Assembly (NCBI RefSeq): GCF_025318105.1
Contig: NZ_JAOANI010000014.1
Location: 186,001 to 250,000 of the forward strand
DNA: 64,000 nucleotides
DNA from: Venatoribacter pacificus
GTDB lineage: Bacteria; Pseudomonadota; Gammaproteobacteria; Pseudomonadales; Oceanobacteraceae
Direction: 5' to 3'
The notes under the pieces were generated by a model that saw nothing but the letters and a program-made list of their open reading frames with translations, made no database searches and was not told the DNA's origin. The stretch's first letter is position 1. Each line of letters opens with the position of its first letter. The position numbers and the translations under genes were made by a program. Positions 8,181 to 15,961 of the stretch are shown here, in pieces.

Positions 8181-8975
8181 ATGACTCCCGACTATCTTGA
8201 TCGTTTTGGTGGTATCGGCCGTTTATACGGTGTTGCCGGTTTGCAGCGTTTGCATGCCGCCCATGTCTGTGTGGTCGGCATTGGCGGCGTGGGGTCCTGG
8301 GCGGCGGAAGCGTTGGCCCGCTCCGGTGTCGGTGAAATTACCCTGATTGATATGGACGATATCTGTGTGACCAACACCAATCGTCAGATCCATGCGCTGG
8401 GTGGCGATATCGGCAAACTGAAAGTCGAAGCGGTGGCCGAACGTATCCGTCGGATTAATCCTGAGTGCAAAGTGCATGCGCTGATGGAATTTGTGACCGT
8501 CAATAATCAGCGTGAATTAATCCATACCGGCATGGATTATGTGATTGATTGCATCGACAGCGTGAAAAACAAAGCCGCCCTGATTGCCCACTGCAAACGC
8601 AATAAAATCCGGATTGTGACCACCGGAGCCGCCGGGGGGCAGACCGATCCTACCCAGATTCAGATCGCCGATTTAAATAAAACCTTTAATGATCCGCTGG
8701 CGCGGAAAGTGCGCTCAATATTGCGGCGGGAGTACAATTTCTCGCGCAATGCCGCACGCAACTATTCCATTCCCTGCGTGTTCTCCAGCGAACAATTGCA
8801 ATATCCGCAGCCGGACGGCAGCGTGTGTCAGACCAAATCGTTCGAGGGAGACAGCACACGGCTGGATTGTTCGTCGGGCTTTGGATCGGCGACCATGGTG
8901 ACCGGCACCTTTGGTTTTGTCGCTGCTGCTCGGGTAGTGAAGCGCATTGCCGAAGACGCTGGTAAAAAGAGCTGA
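8181..8975 (+). CDS. tcdA: tRNA threonylcarbamoyladenosine dehydratase
   Basis: E1-like (ThiF/MoeB superfamily) enzyme of 264 aa that cyclises t6A37 to ct6A in tRNAs decoding ANN codons, using ATP. The nucleotide-binding loop GIGGVGSW is at residues 33-40, followed by the acidic LIDMDDICVTNTNRQ and a conserved KVEAVAERI helix. The segment YNFSRNAARNYSIPCVFSSEQ is typical of TcdA (CsdL) and separates it from MoeB and ThiF. The ATG at 8181 has a GAAGG site 5 bp upstream and starts with the expected YLDRFGGIGRLYG. It converges on the GFA gene. Usual partners csdA and csdE are not nearby. Confidence 0.93.
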   Translation: MTPDYLDRFGGIGRLYGVAGLQRLHAAHVCVVGIGGVGSWAAEALARSGVGEITLIDMDDICVTNTNRQIHALGGDIGKLKVEAVAERIRRINPECKVHALMEFVTVNNQRELIHTGMDYVIDCIDSVKNKAALIAHCKRNKIRIVTTGAAGGQTDPTQIQIADLNKTFNDPLARKVRSILRREYNFSRNAARNYSIPCVFSSEQLQYPQPDGSVCQTKSFEGDSTRLDCSSGFGSATMVTGTFGFVAAARVVKRIAEDAGKKS

Positions 8976-8995
8976 AGCACTTTTAAAAGCGCAAT

Positions 8996-9015
8996 GCGGC
9001 GCCTTACAGCGCCGC
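8996..9015. terminator. hairpin between convergent tcdA and GFA genes
   Basis: GCGGCGC, six bases, then GCGCCGC: a perfect 7-bp GC stem that overlaps the last codons of the minus-strand GFA gene and follows the tcdA stop. Neither side carries a clean U-tract, so it is at best a weak or rho-assisted end for both transcripts. Confidence 0.35.
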
Positions 9016-9357
9016 ACCATCAAACACTTCAGTACGCAGGCTGAACGGGTCGATACCTTCAATGCAGCCGATATTCATTCGGTAATGACCGGGCTTACGC
9101 AAGGTCTGGTGAAACGTATAAATGCCACAATGGCGGCAGAAGTGATGTTTGGCGATACCGCTGGAAAATTCATAGGTGGCCAGAGAATCATTCTGTACGT
9201 TGATGGTTATCTCATTCGCAGCCAGCACAAAGCTAGTCATTAAAGCGCCTTTACGGATGCAAATGGAGCAATTGCAACGCAGGCCTTCGCTTATTTCTTT
9301 ATGTTTAAAAGAAAAACTTACTGCGCCGCAGTGGCAGGAACCTGTATACGCTCTCAT
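9004..9357 (-). CDS. GFA-family zinc protein (glutathione-dependent formaldehyde-activating enzyme-like)
   Basis: Protein of 117 aa with the CENP-V/GFA zinc fold. Motifs in order: SCHCGAV (C8, C10), RCNCSIC (C28, C30, C33) and HHFCRHCGIYTFH, supplying two zinc sites. Most members have no proven reaction; the family name comes from Gfa of Paracoccus, whose enzymatic role has been questioned. It overlaps the upstream DUF4336 gene by 4 bp, so the two are probably co-translated. True frm-type formaldehyde genes exist separately at 15962-17968, so a formaldehyde role here should not be assumed. Confidence 0.85.
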   Translation of the reverse strand: MRAYTGSCHCGAVSFSFKHKEISEGLRCNCSICIRKGALMTSFVLAANEITINVQNDSLATYEFSSGIAKHHFCRHCGIYTFHQTLRKPGHYRMNIGCIEGIDPFSLRTEVFDGAAL

Positions 9358-10061
9358 TGCACATCCTCTTGTTTAAGATTCAGCCAGCTGAATGAGCGGT
9401 GCAGAAAAGCAACGGCATCTTTTTCGATAATCAGACCGTGTGCCATGCTGATTTTCTCTGGCTGCCAGCCAATAATCCGTTGCATATGAGCGCGGGCTTC
9501 AGCTTTGTGAAACAAAAAGCTTAAACGCCAGTCGGCCGGCATTTTGCCATTGGGGGCGAGAATGCCCGCGGCTTTGGCCAGCAGGCGTTTCAGTGGGGTA
9601 AAAGACTGCGGAGCAAAATTTTCGATCAGATCTGTGACGATCAGTATTTTTGATGCTTTGTGAAAGAAGACGGCTTCTTCCATTACCGCGGAGCCGGTAA
9701 ACAGCAGTTGTTGTATCTCGTCCTGCCAGGGGGCGGTAAAGCCGGGTGTGAATATTCCGTCGAAGCGAATATCCGGACGTTTATCCTGGACGCCCTGAGT
9801 ACCGAACAGCTGGGTATCGGGGTATTGTTGCTGCCACTGGGGCAGAAAAAGATGATGGAGCTGATTCGGCGCGATCAGATAGCGAACGGGACCGAGCTGG
9901 TCAATCTGCTGTTTCAGCGCCTCATTCAGACGAATAGGGCTGTGTACCCAGAGCGAGCCGCAGGACAGGCGGATAACCGTCATGCGGGTGGTGTAGGGCA
10001 GGGTGAAAAAAGGCACTGCTTCCCCGTCAAAAGACCAGGTATTATCTGCGAGATTATTCAT
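9354..10061 (-). CDS. DUF4336 family protein (metallo-beta-lactamase-like fold)
   Basis: Protein of 235 aa. The start chosen is ATG 10061, 5 bp after a GGGAG site; the longer frame to 10193 overlaps dmeF and has no obvious ribosome site. The sequence WSFDGEAVPFFTLPYTTRMTVIRL, then LWVHSPIRLNEALKQQIDQLGPVRYLIAPNQLHHLFLPQW, is characteristic of DUF4336, which looks like a metallo-beta-lactamase fold with an altered metal site (APNQLHHLF where HxHxDH would be). No biochemical role is established. It lies between dmeF and the GFA gene on the same strand and overlaps the latter by 4 bp. Confidence 0.8.
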   Translation of the reverse strand: MNNLADNTWSFDGEAVPFFTLPYTTRMTVIRLSCGSLWVHSPIRLNEALKQQIDQLGPVRYLIAPNQLHHLFLPQWQQQYPDTQLFGTQGVQDKRPDIRFDGIFTPGFTAPWQDEIQQLLFTGSAVMEEAVFFHKASKILIVTDLIENFAPQSFTPLKRLLAKAAGILAPNGKMPADWRLSFLFHKAEARAHMQRIIGWQPEKISMAHGLIIEKDAVAFLHRSFSWLNLKQEDVQ

Positions 10062-10150
10062 TGGCACTCCCTTGCACTGTGTTTCCGGTTCGTTGTTTCT
10101 GGTATCGATACTTTCTGCTACAGACGTTTCCGGTCTTGTTTTGGTTCCGC

Positions 10151-11188
10151 TTAATGTTGCGGCCGGTTCACCGGGCACTCCGGTAAGTGGCACTCATTCA
10201 CCTCAATCGTGATATGTGTCAGCTGGCTGAAAGGACTTAACAGCGCTTTGTAGTGGTCGGTGTGGCGCGGCTGATGAGTCACCAGCGAAATAATCGCCGC
10301 GTAATCATTACCGCTGACTTTCCAGATATGAATATCGGCCACCTGATTATCACCGTCCTGCTCTATTGTCTGGCGGATCGCGGCGCGTTGTTGATCGCTG
10401 ATGCTGGCGTCGAGCAGTACCGGTGCGCTTTGTTTTACCAGGCCGATCGCCCAGCGTGAAATAATCAGTGCACCAACAATTCCCATTAATGGATCCAGCC
10501 AGTTAAGACCGAGGTATTTACCGCCAAGCAGGGCAGCAATGGCCAATACCGAGGTCATGGCATCGGCCAGCACATGCAGGTACGCCGCACGCAGATTATG
10601 GTCATGGCCGCTATGGCTGTGATCACCATGATGATCGTGATCGTGATCGTGATCGTGATCGTGATCGTGATCGTGATCGTGGTCGTGGTCGTGATGTGCA
10701 TGGCCATGATGACCATGATCATGACCGTGATGATGGTGATCTTTCAGCAGCAGGGCGCTGACCAGGTTCACCGCCAGACCCAGCAGGGCCACCAGAATTG
10801 CCTGATCAAACTGAATGGCGTGTGGTTCAAATACCCGCACCACCGATTCAACCAACATCACCAACGCAACCACCGCCAGCGCAACGGCACTGGCAAATCC
10901 GCCCAGCACATTGACTTTCCCGGTACCGAAACTGTAAGCCGGATTGTCGGCATGGCGACGGGCATAGCGATAGGCGAATAACGTAATCAGAAAAGCAGCA
11001 ACGTGGGTGCCCATATGCCAGCCATCGGCCAGCAGCGCCATTGAGCCATACCAGACGCCGGCGACGATTTCAGCAACCATGGTGACGACGGTCAGAAGCA
11101 GAACATAGAATGTATTCCGTTCGCCATCGGGGTTGCTGCCACTGAAATGATGGGAGTGTTGCCAGTGGCTGATGTTGTGCTCGGTCAT
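10151..11188 (-). CDS. dmeF: cation diffusion facilitator, DmeF-type Co/Ni/Zn exporter
   Basis: Inner-membrane metal:proton antiporter of 345 aa. I start it at ATG 11188, where AGAGG lies 6 bp upstream and the N-terminus is MTEHNISHWQHSHHF, typical of DmeF. Six membrane segments flank a very long His/Asp-rich loop (roughly residues 160-190). Intramembrane metal-site motifs are visible: the LLADGWHMGTH segment in helix 2 and LHVLADAMTSV in helix 5. The cytoplasmic C-terminal domain with DIHIWKVSGNDYAAIISL follows. DmeF members export cobalt and nickel. The usual linked RcnR/FrmR-type repressor (dmeR) is absent from the neighbourhood. The His-Asp loop is encoded by a DNA hexamer repeat. Confidence 0.9.
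   Translation of the reverse strand: MTEHNISHWQHSHHFSGSNPDGERNTFYVLLLTVVTMVAEIVAGVWYGSMALLADGWHMGTHVAAFLITLFAYRYARRHADNPAYSFGTGKVNVLGGFASAVALAVVALVMLVESVVRVFEPHAIQFDQAILVALLGLAVNLVSALLLKDHHHHGHDHGHHGHAHHDHDHDHDHDHDHDHDHDHDHHGDHSHSGHDHNLRAAYLHVLADAMTSVLAIAALLGGKYLGLNWLDPLMGIVGALIISRWAIGLVKQSAPVLLDASISDQQRAAIRQTIEQDGDNQVADIHIWKVSGNDYAAIISLVTHQPRHTDHYKALLSPFSQLTHITIEVNECHLPECPVNRPQH
10633..10692. repeat. hexanucleotide microsatellite encoding a His-Asp tract
   Basis: Eight perfect copies of GATCGT are followed by two GGTCGT copies. On the minus strand this reads as alternating His and Asp codons in the metal-binding loop of DmeF. The unit is a multiple of three, so slippage would change tract length without breaking the frame. 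Confidence 0.95.
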
Positions 11189-11461
11189 TAAAAACCTCTG
11201 TAATAATATTGGCATATTCGTTTGTATGAATTAGAACGGAATAGCCAAATGTCATGTTTTATCGCGACAATCTTATCTTACTTAGTGATAAAAAGGATGT
11301 ATGGAAGATTTTCGGGGGTTAGTGTCGGCCTTAATAACAAACCACTATTGACACTGTGGCCCGGTTAAAGAGAAGGTTCAGCCAATGAAAAAAAACAAGC
11401 GGCAGGTAAACTGTCCGGCGCTCTTTATCGAGTGCTCACCGCCAACAAGGAGTACGAACGA

Positions 11462-12238
11462 GTGAAGCATCTGTTGTTACTGATGGTGACCGTTGGGTCA
11501 GTATTGATGAATACAGCTCAGGTAAATGCTGACGAAAGCCCGGTTAATAAAGCCACTGATGGCCAGACTCAGGTCAATCTGAGTGCAGACACCGTGCGCC
11601 AGCGCTTGTTATTGCAGACACTGGCCTATCGCAGCAGTGCCGAATTCAGCCTTTATTCTTTACAGCATGGTGATCGTAAATCCGCTCAGCGTCTGGATAC
11701 CGTTTTAGCGGAAGGCCAGACATTGGCGAATGCTCTTAAACCAAACTGGCCTGAGCTGGCTCCCGCATGGCAGGAGATGACGCAGTTTGTTAATGACAAC
11801 CGTGCGCTTGCAGCCAAAGCGGAAGACGTTAACTTTTCTATCCGCCTGGAAGAAAATTACAACAAACTGTATGCCGTTCTCGATGGCAGTATTCCTGATA
11901 CGACCGTACTGGATAATGAAACCCGCCGCATACTGAATATGCTCGACAGTCTTGAGCATATAGTTTCTGCTTATCTGTTTTTTAATATCAATATTTTTGG
12001 CGGTCTGTCGGTAACGGATACCGGCATTGAACAACAGAATAAACTCTTCAAGGCGTTGACTGCCGAACTGGATGATGCGGAATTACGCACTCAGGTTGAG
12101 CGTAAATGGGGCTTTTTGGAAAGTACTTTGCTGGCCTATAACGAACGCTCTGCGGTCTTTATTGTGACCCGCACCTGTGACTCTATCCGTGAGTTATTGC
12201 TGAAAAAACTGCAACCGGAAGACAGTGCTGAATCCTGA
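11462..12238 (+). CDS. unknown secreted helical protein
   Basis: Protein of 258 aa. I start it at the GTG at 11462, since AAGGAG lies 9 bp upstream and the resulting N-terminus MKHLLLLMVTVGSVLMNTAQVNA is a good signal peptide; a frame extension to 11432 is poorer. The mature protein appears almost wholly alpha-helical, with long stretches such as SADTVRQRLLLQTLAYRSSAEF and ALTAELDDAELRTQVERKW, and a single Cys near the C-terminus. It recalls the periplasmic four-helix sensor domains of PilJ-like chemoreceptors, but no membrane anchor or signalling domain is present. It ends at a strong terminator and appears to be a single-gene unit. I do not recognise the family. Confidence 0.75.
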   Translation: MKHLLLLMVTVGSVLMNTAQVNADESPVNKATDGQTQVNLSADTVRQRLLLQTLAYRSSAEFSLYSLQHGDRKSAQRLDTVLAEGQTLANALKPNWPELAPAWQEMTQFVNDNRALAAKAEDVNFSIRLEENYNKLYAVLDGSIPDTTVLDNETRRILNMLDSLEHIVSAYLFFNINIFGGLSVTDTGIEQQNKLFKALTAELDDAELRTQVERKWGFLESTLLAYNERSAVFIVTRTCDSIRELLLKKLQPEDSAES

Positions 12239-12249
12239 GTTAAAAGCAT

Positions 12250-12276
12250 AAAAAAGCCGCAGTTGCGGCTTTTTTT
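12250..12276. terminator. rho-independent terminator
   Basis: AAAAAGCCGC, AGTT, GCGGCTTTTTTT. It follows the unknown secreted protein on the plus strand and also has an A-tract on the other side, so it may serve the convergent yejK as well. Confidence 0.85.
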
Positions 12277-12311
12277 ATGTCCGGTGTTTTATTCTTTCGC
12301 GTTGCCGGTAA

Positions 12312-13412
12312 TCAGGATTCTTTTAATTGTTTCAGCAGCGACTCCGGCACCCTGGTGATGCGCAGCTCGTTACTGCTTTTATCAAAGATAATATCTTTAT
12401 CCAGCAGGCTGGCAGAGAAACTCAGGCTCAGGTCTTTATTTTTACCGCTGTAGCGGATAAATCCGCGCAGCTTTTTACGGTCGGGAATCAGCTCGGTTTT
12501 AATGGCTTCCGCCACCACCTGCTGTGAAGCTCCCTGAGCCGCCAGCTGCTCCGGCGTTAACTCGCTGTTTTGTCGCTGGCTTTGCTGACGTTCTTTTTGT
12601 TTGTCGACAATATAGTGAGCAAAGGCTTTGGCCGGTTCGGCTTTGACCTGGGTTTCCATATAGCTGGCCAGCTCATCGAACACGACCGGTTCACCGCGCA
12701 GATCCTGCTCAATGCAGTAATCGACCACTTTGGTTTTGTATTCAAAGCTGTCTTCCGGGTTCAGCGTCTGGCTGAACTGATCAACAATTTCCAGAAACTC
12801 TTCGGTTTCGGCGGCGGTATTTAAGGTATCGGTAAAACCAATGCATTCGGCAAACTGATTTTGCAGTGGCTTATCGCCGCGGCCAAAACTGAAAGTCAGG
12901 TATTTGCTGTCGTCATCGGCCAGCCAATCGGTGATGTTGAGCATGACGCCAAAACCGGTATTGGAAAAATCCAGATAATGGGTTTCGCTCAGCGTCATAT
13001 CGGTATTAATCGAGACGCTGCTTTTACGCCGCAGGTGGAACATGTACAGACGGTCGCTGTCGGCCAGCTGCTCGTAAAAGAAGGCGAGGTAGCCTTCCAG
13101 CGCCAGCTCGGTATTGTCGAGGGCGTTGGCGAACTGTTTGCTCAGGCGGCGGGTGAGGGCAACAAAGCTCTGGCGCTCGCCCTGCCAATCCTGAATCTGC
13201 GCCCGTGCCTGGGTAATTTCCGGGTGAAAAATACCGTAGCGTTTACCGGAGCGTTGCGTCAGCACGGCTTTCAACTGTGCGGCTGTTTGCGCGTAGAAGT
13301 GTGCGACCAATTCGCTGTCGAGATCGGCTTCCTGCTCACTGCATACCAGCGTTGCGGCCGGATCTTTAATATCTTTGCTGATCTGATGGGTTACAAAATG
13401 GCGCAGGCTCAT
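12312..13412 (-). CDS. yejK: nucleoid-associated protein YejK (NdpA)
   Basis: Nucleoid-associated protein of 366 aa, somewhat longer than the roughly 335 aa of the E. coli protein. Conserved features include SGKRYGIFHPE, a GYLAFFYEQLADSDRLYMFHLRR segment and the pairing SETHYLDFSNTGFGVMLNI, then the C-terminal KLRGFIRYSGKNKDLSLSFSASLLDKDIIFD. NdpA-family proteins bind DNA in the nucleoid; their exact role is unsettled. The extra length lies in a Q/E/R-rich linker (about residues 270-310) before the conserved C-terminus. The gene stands alone, with a MITE-like repeat directly upstream of its start, which may separate it from its original promoter or carry one. Confidence 0.92.
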   Translation of the reverse strand: MSLRHFVTHQISKDIKDPAATLVCSEQEADLDSELVAHFYAQTAAQLKAVLTQRSGKRYGIFHPEITQARAQIQDWQGERQSFVALTRRLSKQFANALDNTELALEGYLAFFYEQLADSDRLYMFHLRRKSSVSINTDMTLSETHYLDFSNTGFGVMLNITDWLADDDSKYLTFSFGRGDKPLQNQFAECIGFTDTLNTAAETEEFLEIVDQFSQTLNPEDSFEYKTKVVDYCIEQDLRGEPVVFDELASYMETQVKAEPAKAFAHYIVDKQKERQQSQRQNSELTPEQLAAQGASQQVVAEAIKTELIPDRKKLRGFIRYSGKNKDLSLSFSASLLDKDIIFDKSSNELRITRVPESLLKQLKES

Positions 13413-13436
13413 GGTTTTTATCTCTTAGCGGGCTTT

Positions 13437-13767
13437 TAGGGCCTGTCGATACTAATTAAACAGGACTGTTATTGGCTAAAAATTTCTCAGACAAGGCGCT
13501 GAGAGTGTGGGATGTTCAGCACATCCCTGTGCTTTCCCTTCGGGTTGGCACGCCAATCTGTTCCAGACAGATTGGTAACGGGTTAAGCGAACGAACAGCA
13601 ACGCTGGATGAGGGGTTATTAGCCATAACCCTTCGGGCTGAGGCCAGTTTTCCCCATTAACGTCGTCGTTCGTCATTCATTTAGCCCGCTAATATCACTC
13701 CTCACTTCTTGTTCTGAGAAAAACTGGCTTTCAGCAGGCCGGATTTACTTAGTGTCGACAGGCCCTA
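13437..13767. repeat. MITE-like inverted-repeat element, copy 1 (331 bp)
   Basis: Non-coding element bounded by TAGGGCCTGTCGATACTAAT on the left and its near-perfect inverse on the right, giving terminal inverted repeats of about 22 bp. A second copy lies at 49216-49466 in opposite orientation. The interior contains a 9-bp-stem hairpin (13553-13575), a 5-bp stem (13511-13525) and a 7-bp stem (13613-13631). Compared with copy 2 this copy has about 70 extra bases near 13511-13580. TA lies at both outer edges, consistent with a TA target or with TA being part of the ends. No transposase is present. It fills the whole yejK-apt gap. Confidence 0.85.
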
Positions 13768-14307
13768 GTGTCCGTCAAATTCACAGATGGCATAAACGTC
13801 GAATCCGGCGTTACGCAGTTTTTCGCTGCCTTTCAGGTCGGGCAGATCAATGATGGCAGCCACTTCCACCACCTCGGCCTGCAGCTGGCGCACCAGCTCA
13901 CAGGCGGCCAGCATGGTGCCGCCGGTGGCGATCAGATCGTCCATCACCAGTACGCGATCACCGGGCTTAAAGGCATCGGTGTGCAGCTCTATGGTGGCAG
14001 AACCGTATTCCAGGTCATAGCTCTGGGTCACGGTTTTAAACGGCAGTTTACCCTTCTTGCGCACCGGCACCAGGCTCAGGCCCAGTTCGTAGGCCAGCGG
14101 CGCACCGAGAATAAAACCCCGCGCGTCGATGGCGGCAATGGCATCCAGTTGCTGATCCTGATAGCGGTGTACAAAGCTGTCGATCAGCTTACGGAATACG
14201 CTGCGGTTCTGCAGCAGTGGCATGATGTCGCGAAACATCACACCGTCTTCCGGCCAGTTGGCAACGGTGCGGATGGCGTCTTTGATTTCCTGGCTGTAGG
14301 CACTCAT
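13765..14307 (-). CDS. apt: adenine phosphoribosyltransferase
   Basis: Purine salvage enzyme of 180 aa that converts adenine and PRPP to AMP. The PRPP-binding loop VLVMDDLIATGGT is at about residues 121-133, the N-terminal FPxxGVxFxDI-like motif appears as WPEDGVMFRDIMPLL, and the RGFILGAPLAYELGL segment is intact. The ATG at 14307 gives the usual family length; the longer open frame upstream is not supported. The TAG stop codon is built from the end of the adjoining MITE-like element. The divergent neighbour is a purine permease, so uptake and salvage sit together. Confidence 0.96.
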   Translation of the reverse strand: MSAYSQEIKDAIRTVANWPEDGVMFRDIMPLLQNRSVFRKLIDSFVHRYQDQQLDAIAAIDARGFILGAPLAYELGLSLVPVRKKGKLPFKTVTQSYDLEYGSATIELHTDAFKPGDRVLVMDDLIATGGTMLAACELVRQLQAEVVEVAAIIDLPDLKGSEKLRNAGFDVYAICEFDGH

Positions 14308-14425
14308 GGTCTGTCTCTGTCGGTTGGGTACGGCAATGTACGTGAATGTCGGGTGCGTGTACCGGTGGCATGACCGGCAAGACTGGCCGCAGGCGAAAAG
14401 AACCGACCAATCAGTCAGGTTTTCT

Positions 14426-14453
14426 TTGGCTTTGGCAAACGGGGCATTATAAT
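14426..14453 (+). promoter_or_regulatory. sigma70-like promoter of the purine permease
   Basis: A perfect TATAAT at 14448-14453 is preceded by TTGGCT at 14426-14431 with a 16-bp spacer (4 of 6 matches to the -35 consensus). It lies about 125 bp upstream of the permease start in the apt-permease divergent region. The 269-bp gap shows no other recognisable element. Confidence 0.5.
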
Positions 14454-14576
14454 CCGCGCCCACAAAAAGTCTCCCTCCGTTGGATGCGGATCGTGCCCGG
14501 CAGTGATGTGTTTGGGTCGGGGCCGCATGAATGCTGGCCGCTGGACTTGTTTCGTTCACAAACAGAGGTTCTTCCC

Positions 14577-15869
14577 ATGCTGGAAAAGCTGTTTCAGCTG
14601 TCGCGTTTCGGCAGTAACACGCGCACCGAGGTGCTGGCCGGTGTCACTACTTACCTGACCATGGCTTACATTATTTTCGTGAACCCGGCGATGCTGGAGG
14701 ATGCCGGTATGGACCATGGTGCGGTGTTTGTGGCGACCTGTCTGGCGGCGGCGGTCGGCTGTTTTATCATGGGTTTCTGGGCCAATCTGCCGGTGGCGCT
14801 GGCGCCGGGTATGGGTCTGAACGCCTTCTTTACTTACGGTGTTGTGCTGGGCATGGGTTACAGCTGGCAGACCGCTCTGGGGGCAGTATTCCTGTCTGGC
14901 TGTATTTTTATTCTGCTCAGTCTGTTTAAGATCCGTGAATGGGCGATCAATGCCATTCCGGTCACGCTGAAAAAAGCCATTGCCGCGGGTATCGGCGCCT
15001 TTCTGGCACTGATCGCGCTGAAAAATGCCGGCATTATTGTGGCGCATCCGGCGACACTGGTCAGTCTGGGCAATTTAGGTGATTTCGGTCCGGCCATGGC
15101 GATCCTTGGTTTCTTCCTGATCATTGCTTTTACCCAGCGCAATATTCACGGTGCGGTACTGCTGGCGGTGCTGCTGGTGAGTGTGATTGCCGTTGCAACG
15201 GGTCATGTAGAGTATCAGGGCATTGTGTCTGCACCACCGTCGATTGCTCCGACCTTTATGCAGATGAACCTGGCCGAAGCCTTTGATGTGGCGATGCTGA
15301 GCGTTATTTTCGCGTTCCTCTTTGTCGATCTGTTCGATACCTCCGGCACGTTGATTGCCGTAACCCAGCGTGCGGGGCTGACCAAAAGTGATGGCCAGGT
15401 ACCACGCTTAAAGCAGGCTTTACTGGCTGACAGTACCGCCACCGTGACCGGCGCGATGCTGGGCACCTCAACCACCACCAGTTATATCGAAAGTGCGGCC
15501 GGTGTTTCCGCCGGAGGCCGTACCGGCTTAACCGCGGTTGTGGTTGGTGTGCTGTTTTTGCTGAGTATTTTCTTCGCGCCGCTGGCCGGTATGATTCCGG
15601 CCTATGCGACCGCGGGTGCGATTTTCTATGTCTCGATTCTGATGCTGTTTACGCTGAAAGAAGTGGACTGGGAAGACCTGACCGAAGCCGCGCCGGTGGC
15701 TGTGGTGCTGCTGATGACGCCGCTGACCTTCTCCATTGCACACGGTATTACACTGGGCTTTATCACCTATGCGCTGGCGAAAGTGCTGGGCGGTAAGGCG
15801 CGTGAGCTGTCGGTTGGTGTCTGGGTGTTGTCGGCGCTGTTATTGCTGAAAGTAATTTTTGTGCACTGA
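14577..15869 (+). CDS. NCS2-family purine permease (adenine/guanine/hypoxanthine)
   Basis: Inner-membrane nucleobase:proton symporter of 430 aa with about 14 predicted membrane segments. It belongs to the AzgA-like branch: FGSNTRTEVLAGVTTYLTMAYIIFVNP near the N-terminus, ALAPGMGLNAFFTY in helix 3 and the conserved LFVDLFDTSGTL and GTSTTTSYIESAAGV motifs that form the substrate site. The start at 14577 is preceded by AGAGG and excludes a long, non-membrane leader. Exact substrate among adenine, guanine and hypoxanthine cannot be told by eye. The divergent neighbour apt favours adenine, but that is inference. Confidence 0.92.
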   Translation: MLEKLFQLSRFGSNTRTEVLAGVTTYLTMAYIIFVNPAMLEDAGMDHGAVFVATCLAAAVGCFIMGFWANLPVALAPGMGLNAFFTYGVVLGMGYSWQTALGAVFLSGCIFILLSLFKIREWAINAIPVTLKKAIAAGIGAFLALIALKNAGIIVAHPATLVSLGNLGDFGPAMAILGFFLIIAFTQRNIHGAVLLAVLLVSVIAVATGHVEYQGIVSAPPSIAPTFMQMNLAEAFDVAMLSVIFAFLFVDLFDTSGTLIAVTQRAGLTKSDGQVPRLKQALLADSTATVTGAMLGTSTTTSYIESAAGVSAGGRTGLTAVVVGVLFLLSIFFAPLAGMIPAYATAGAIFYVSILMLFTLKEVDWEDLTEAAPVAVVLLMTPLTFSIAHGITLGFITYALAKVLGGKARELSVGVWVLSALLLLKVIFVH

Positions 15870-15907
15870 TAGAGAGTGCGCAAAACGCCCGGTTATCAAC
15901 GGGCAAC

Positions 15908-15942
15908 AAAAAAGGCAGTGGAGCAATCCACTGCCTTTTTTT
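15908..15942. terminator. strong bidirectional rho-independent terminator
   Basis: AAAAAAGGCAGTGGA, GCAA, TCCACTGCCTTTTTTT between the convergent purine permease and fghA. The A- and T-tracts on both sides let it work in either direction. Confidence 0.92.
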
Positions 15943-15961
15943 GTTTTACCTGTCTGGCTGA

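Noticed and set aside
9004..9357. Naming the GFA gene as a formaldehyde-activating enzyme
   Set aside because: Family activity is doubtful and true frmA-fghA genes are elsewhere in the window; only the family name is given.
10633..10692. Tandem array that might suggest a CRISPR or regulatory repeat
   Set aside because: It is a perfect hexamer repeat within a coding gene with no spacers; explained by the His-Asp loop.
10574..10981. Plus-strand frame with alternating Val-Ile repeats
   Set aside because: It is the complement of the His-Asp tract in dmeF; an antisense shadow of a real gene.
13472..13676. Short open frames on both strands inside the MITE-like repeat
   Set aside because: Not shared intact with the second copy, no ribosome sites, and they cross hairpin stems; not coding.
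14308..14576. Possible purine riboswitch upstream of the NCS2 permease
   Set aside because: No conserved purine-aptamer loops seen, and this riboswitch class is rare in gammaproteobacteria; only a sigma70-like promoter is visible.
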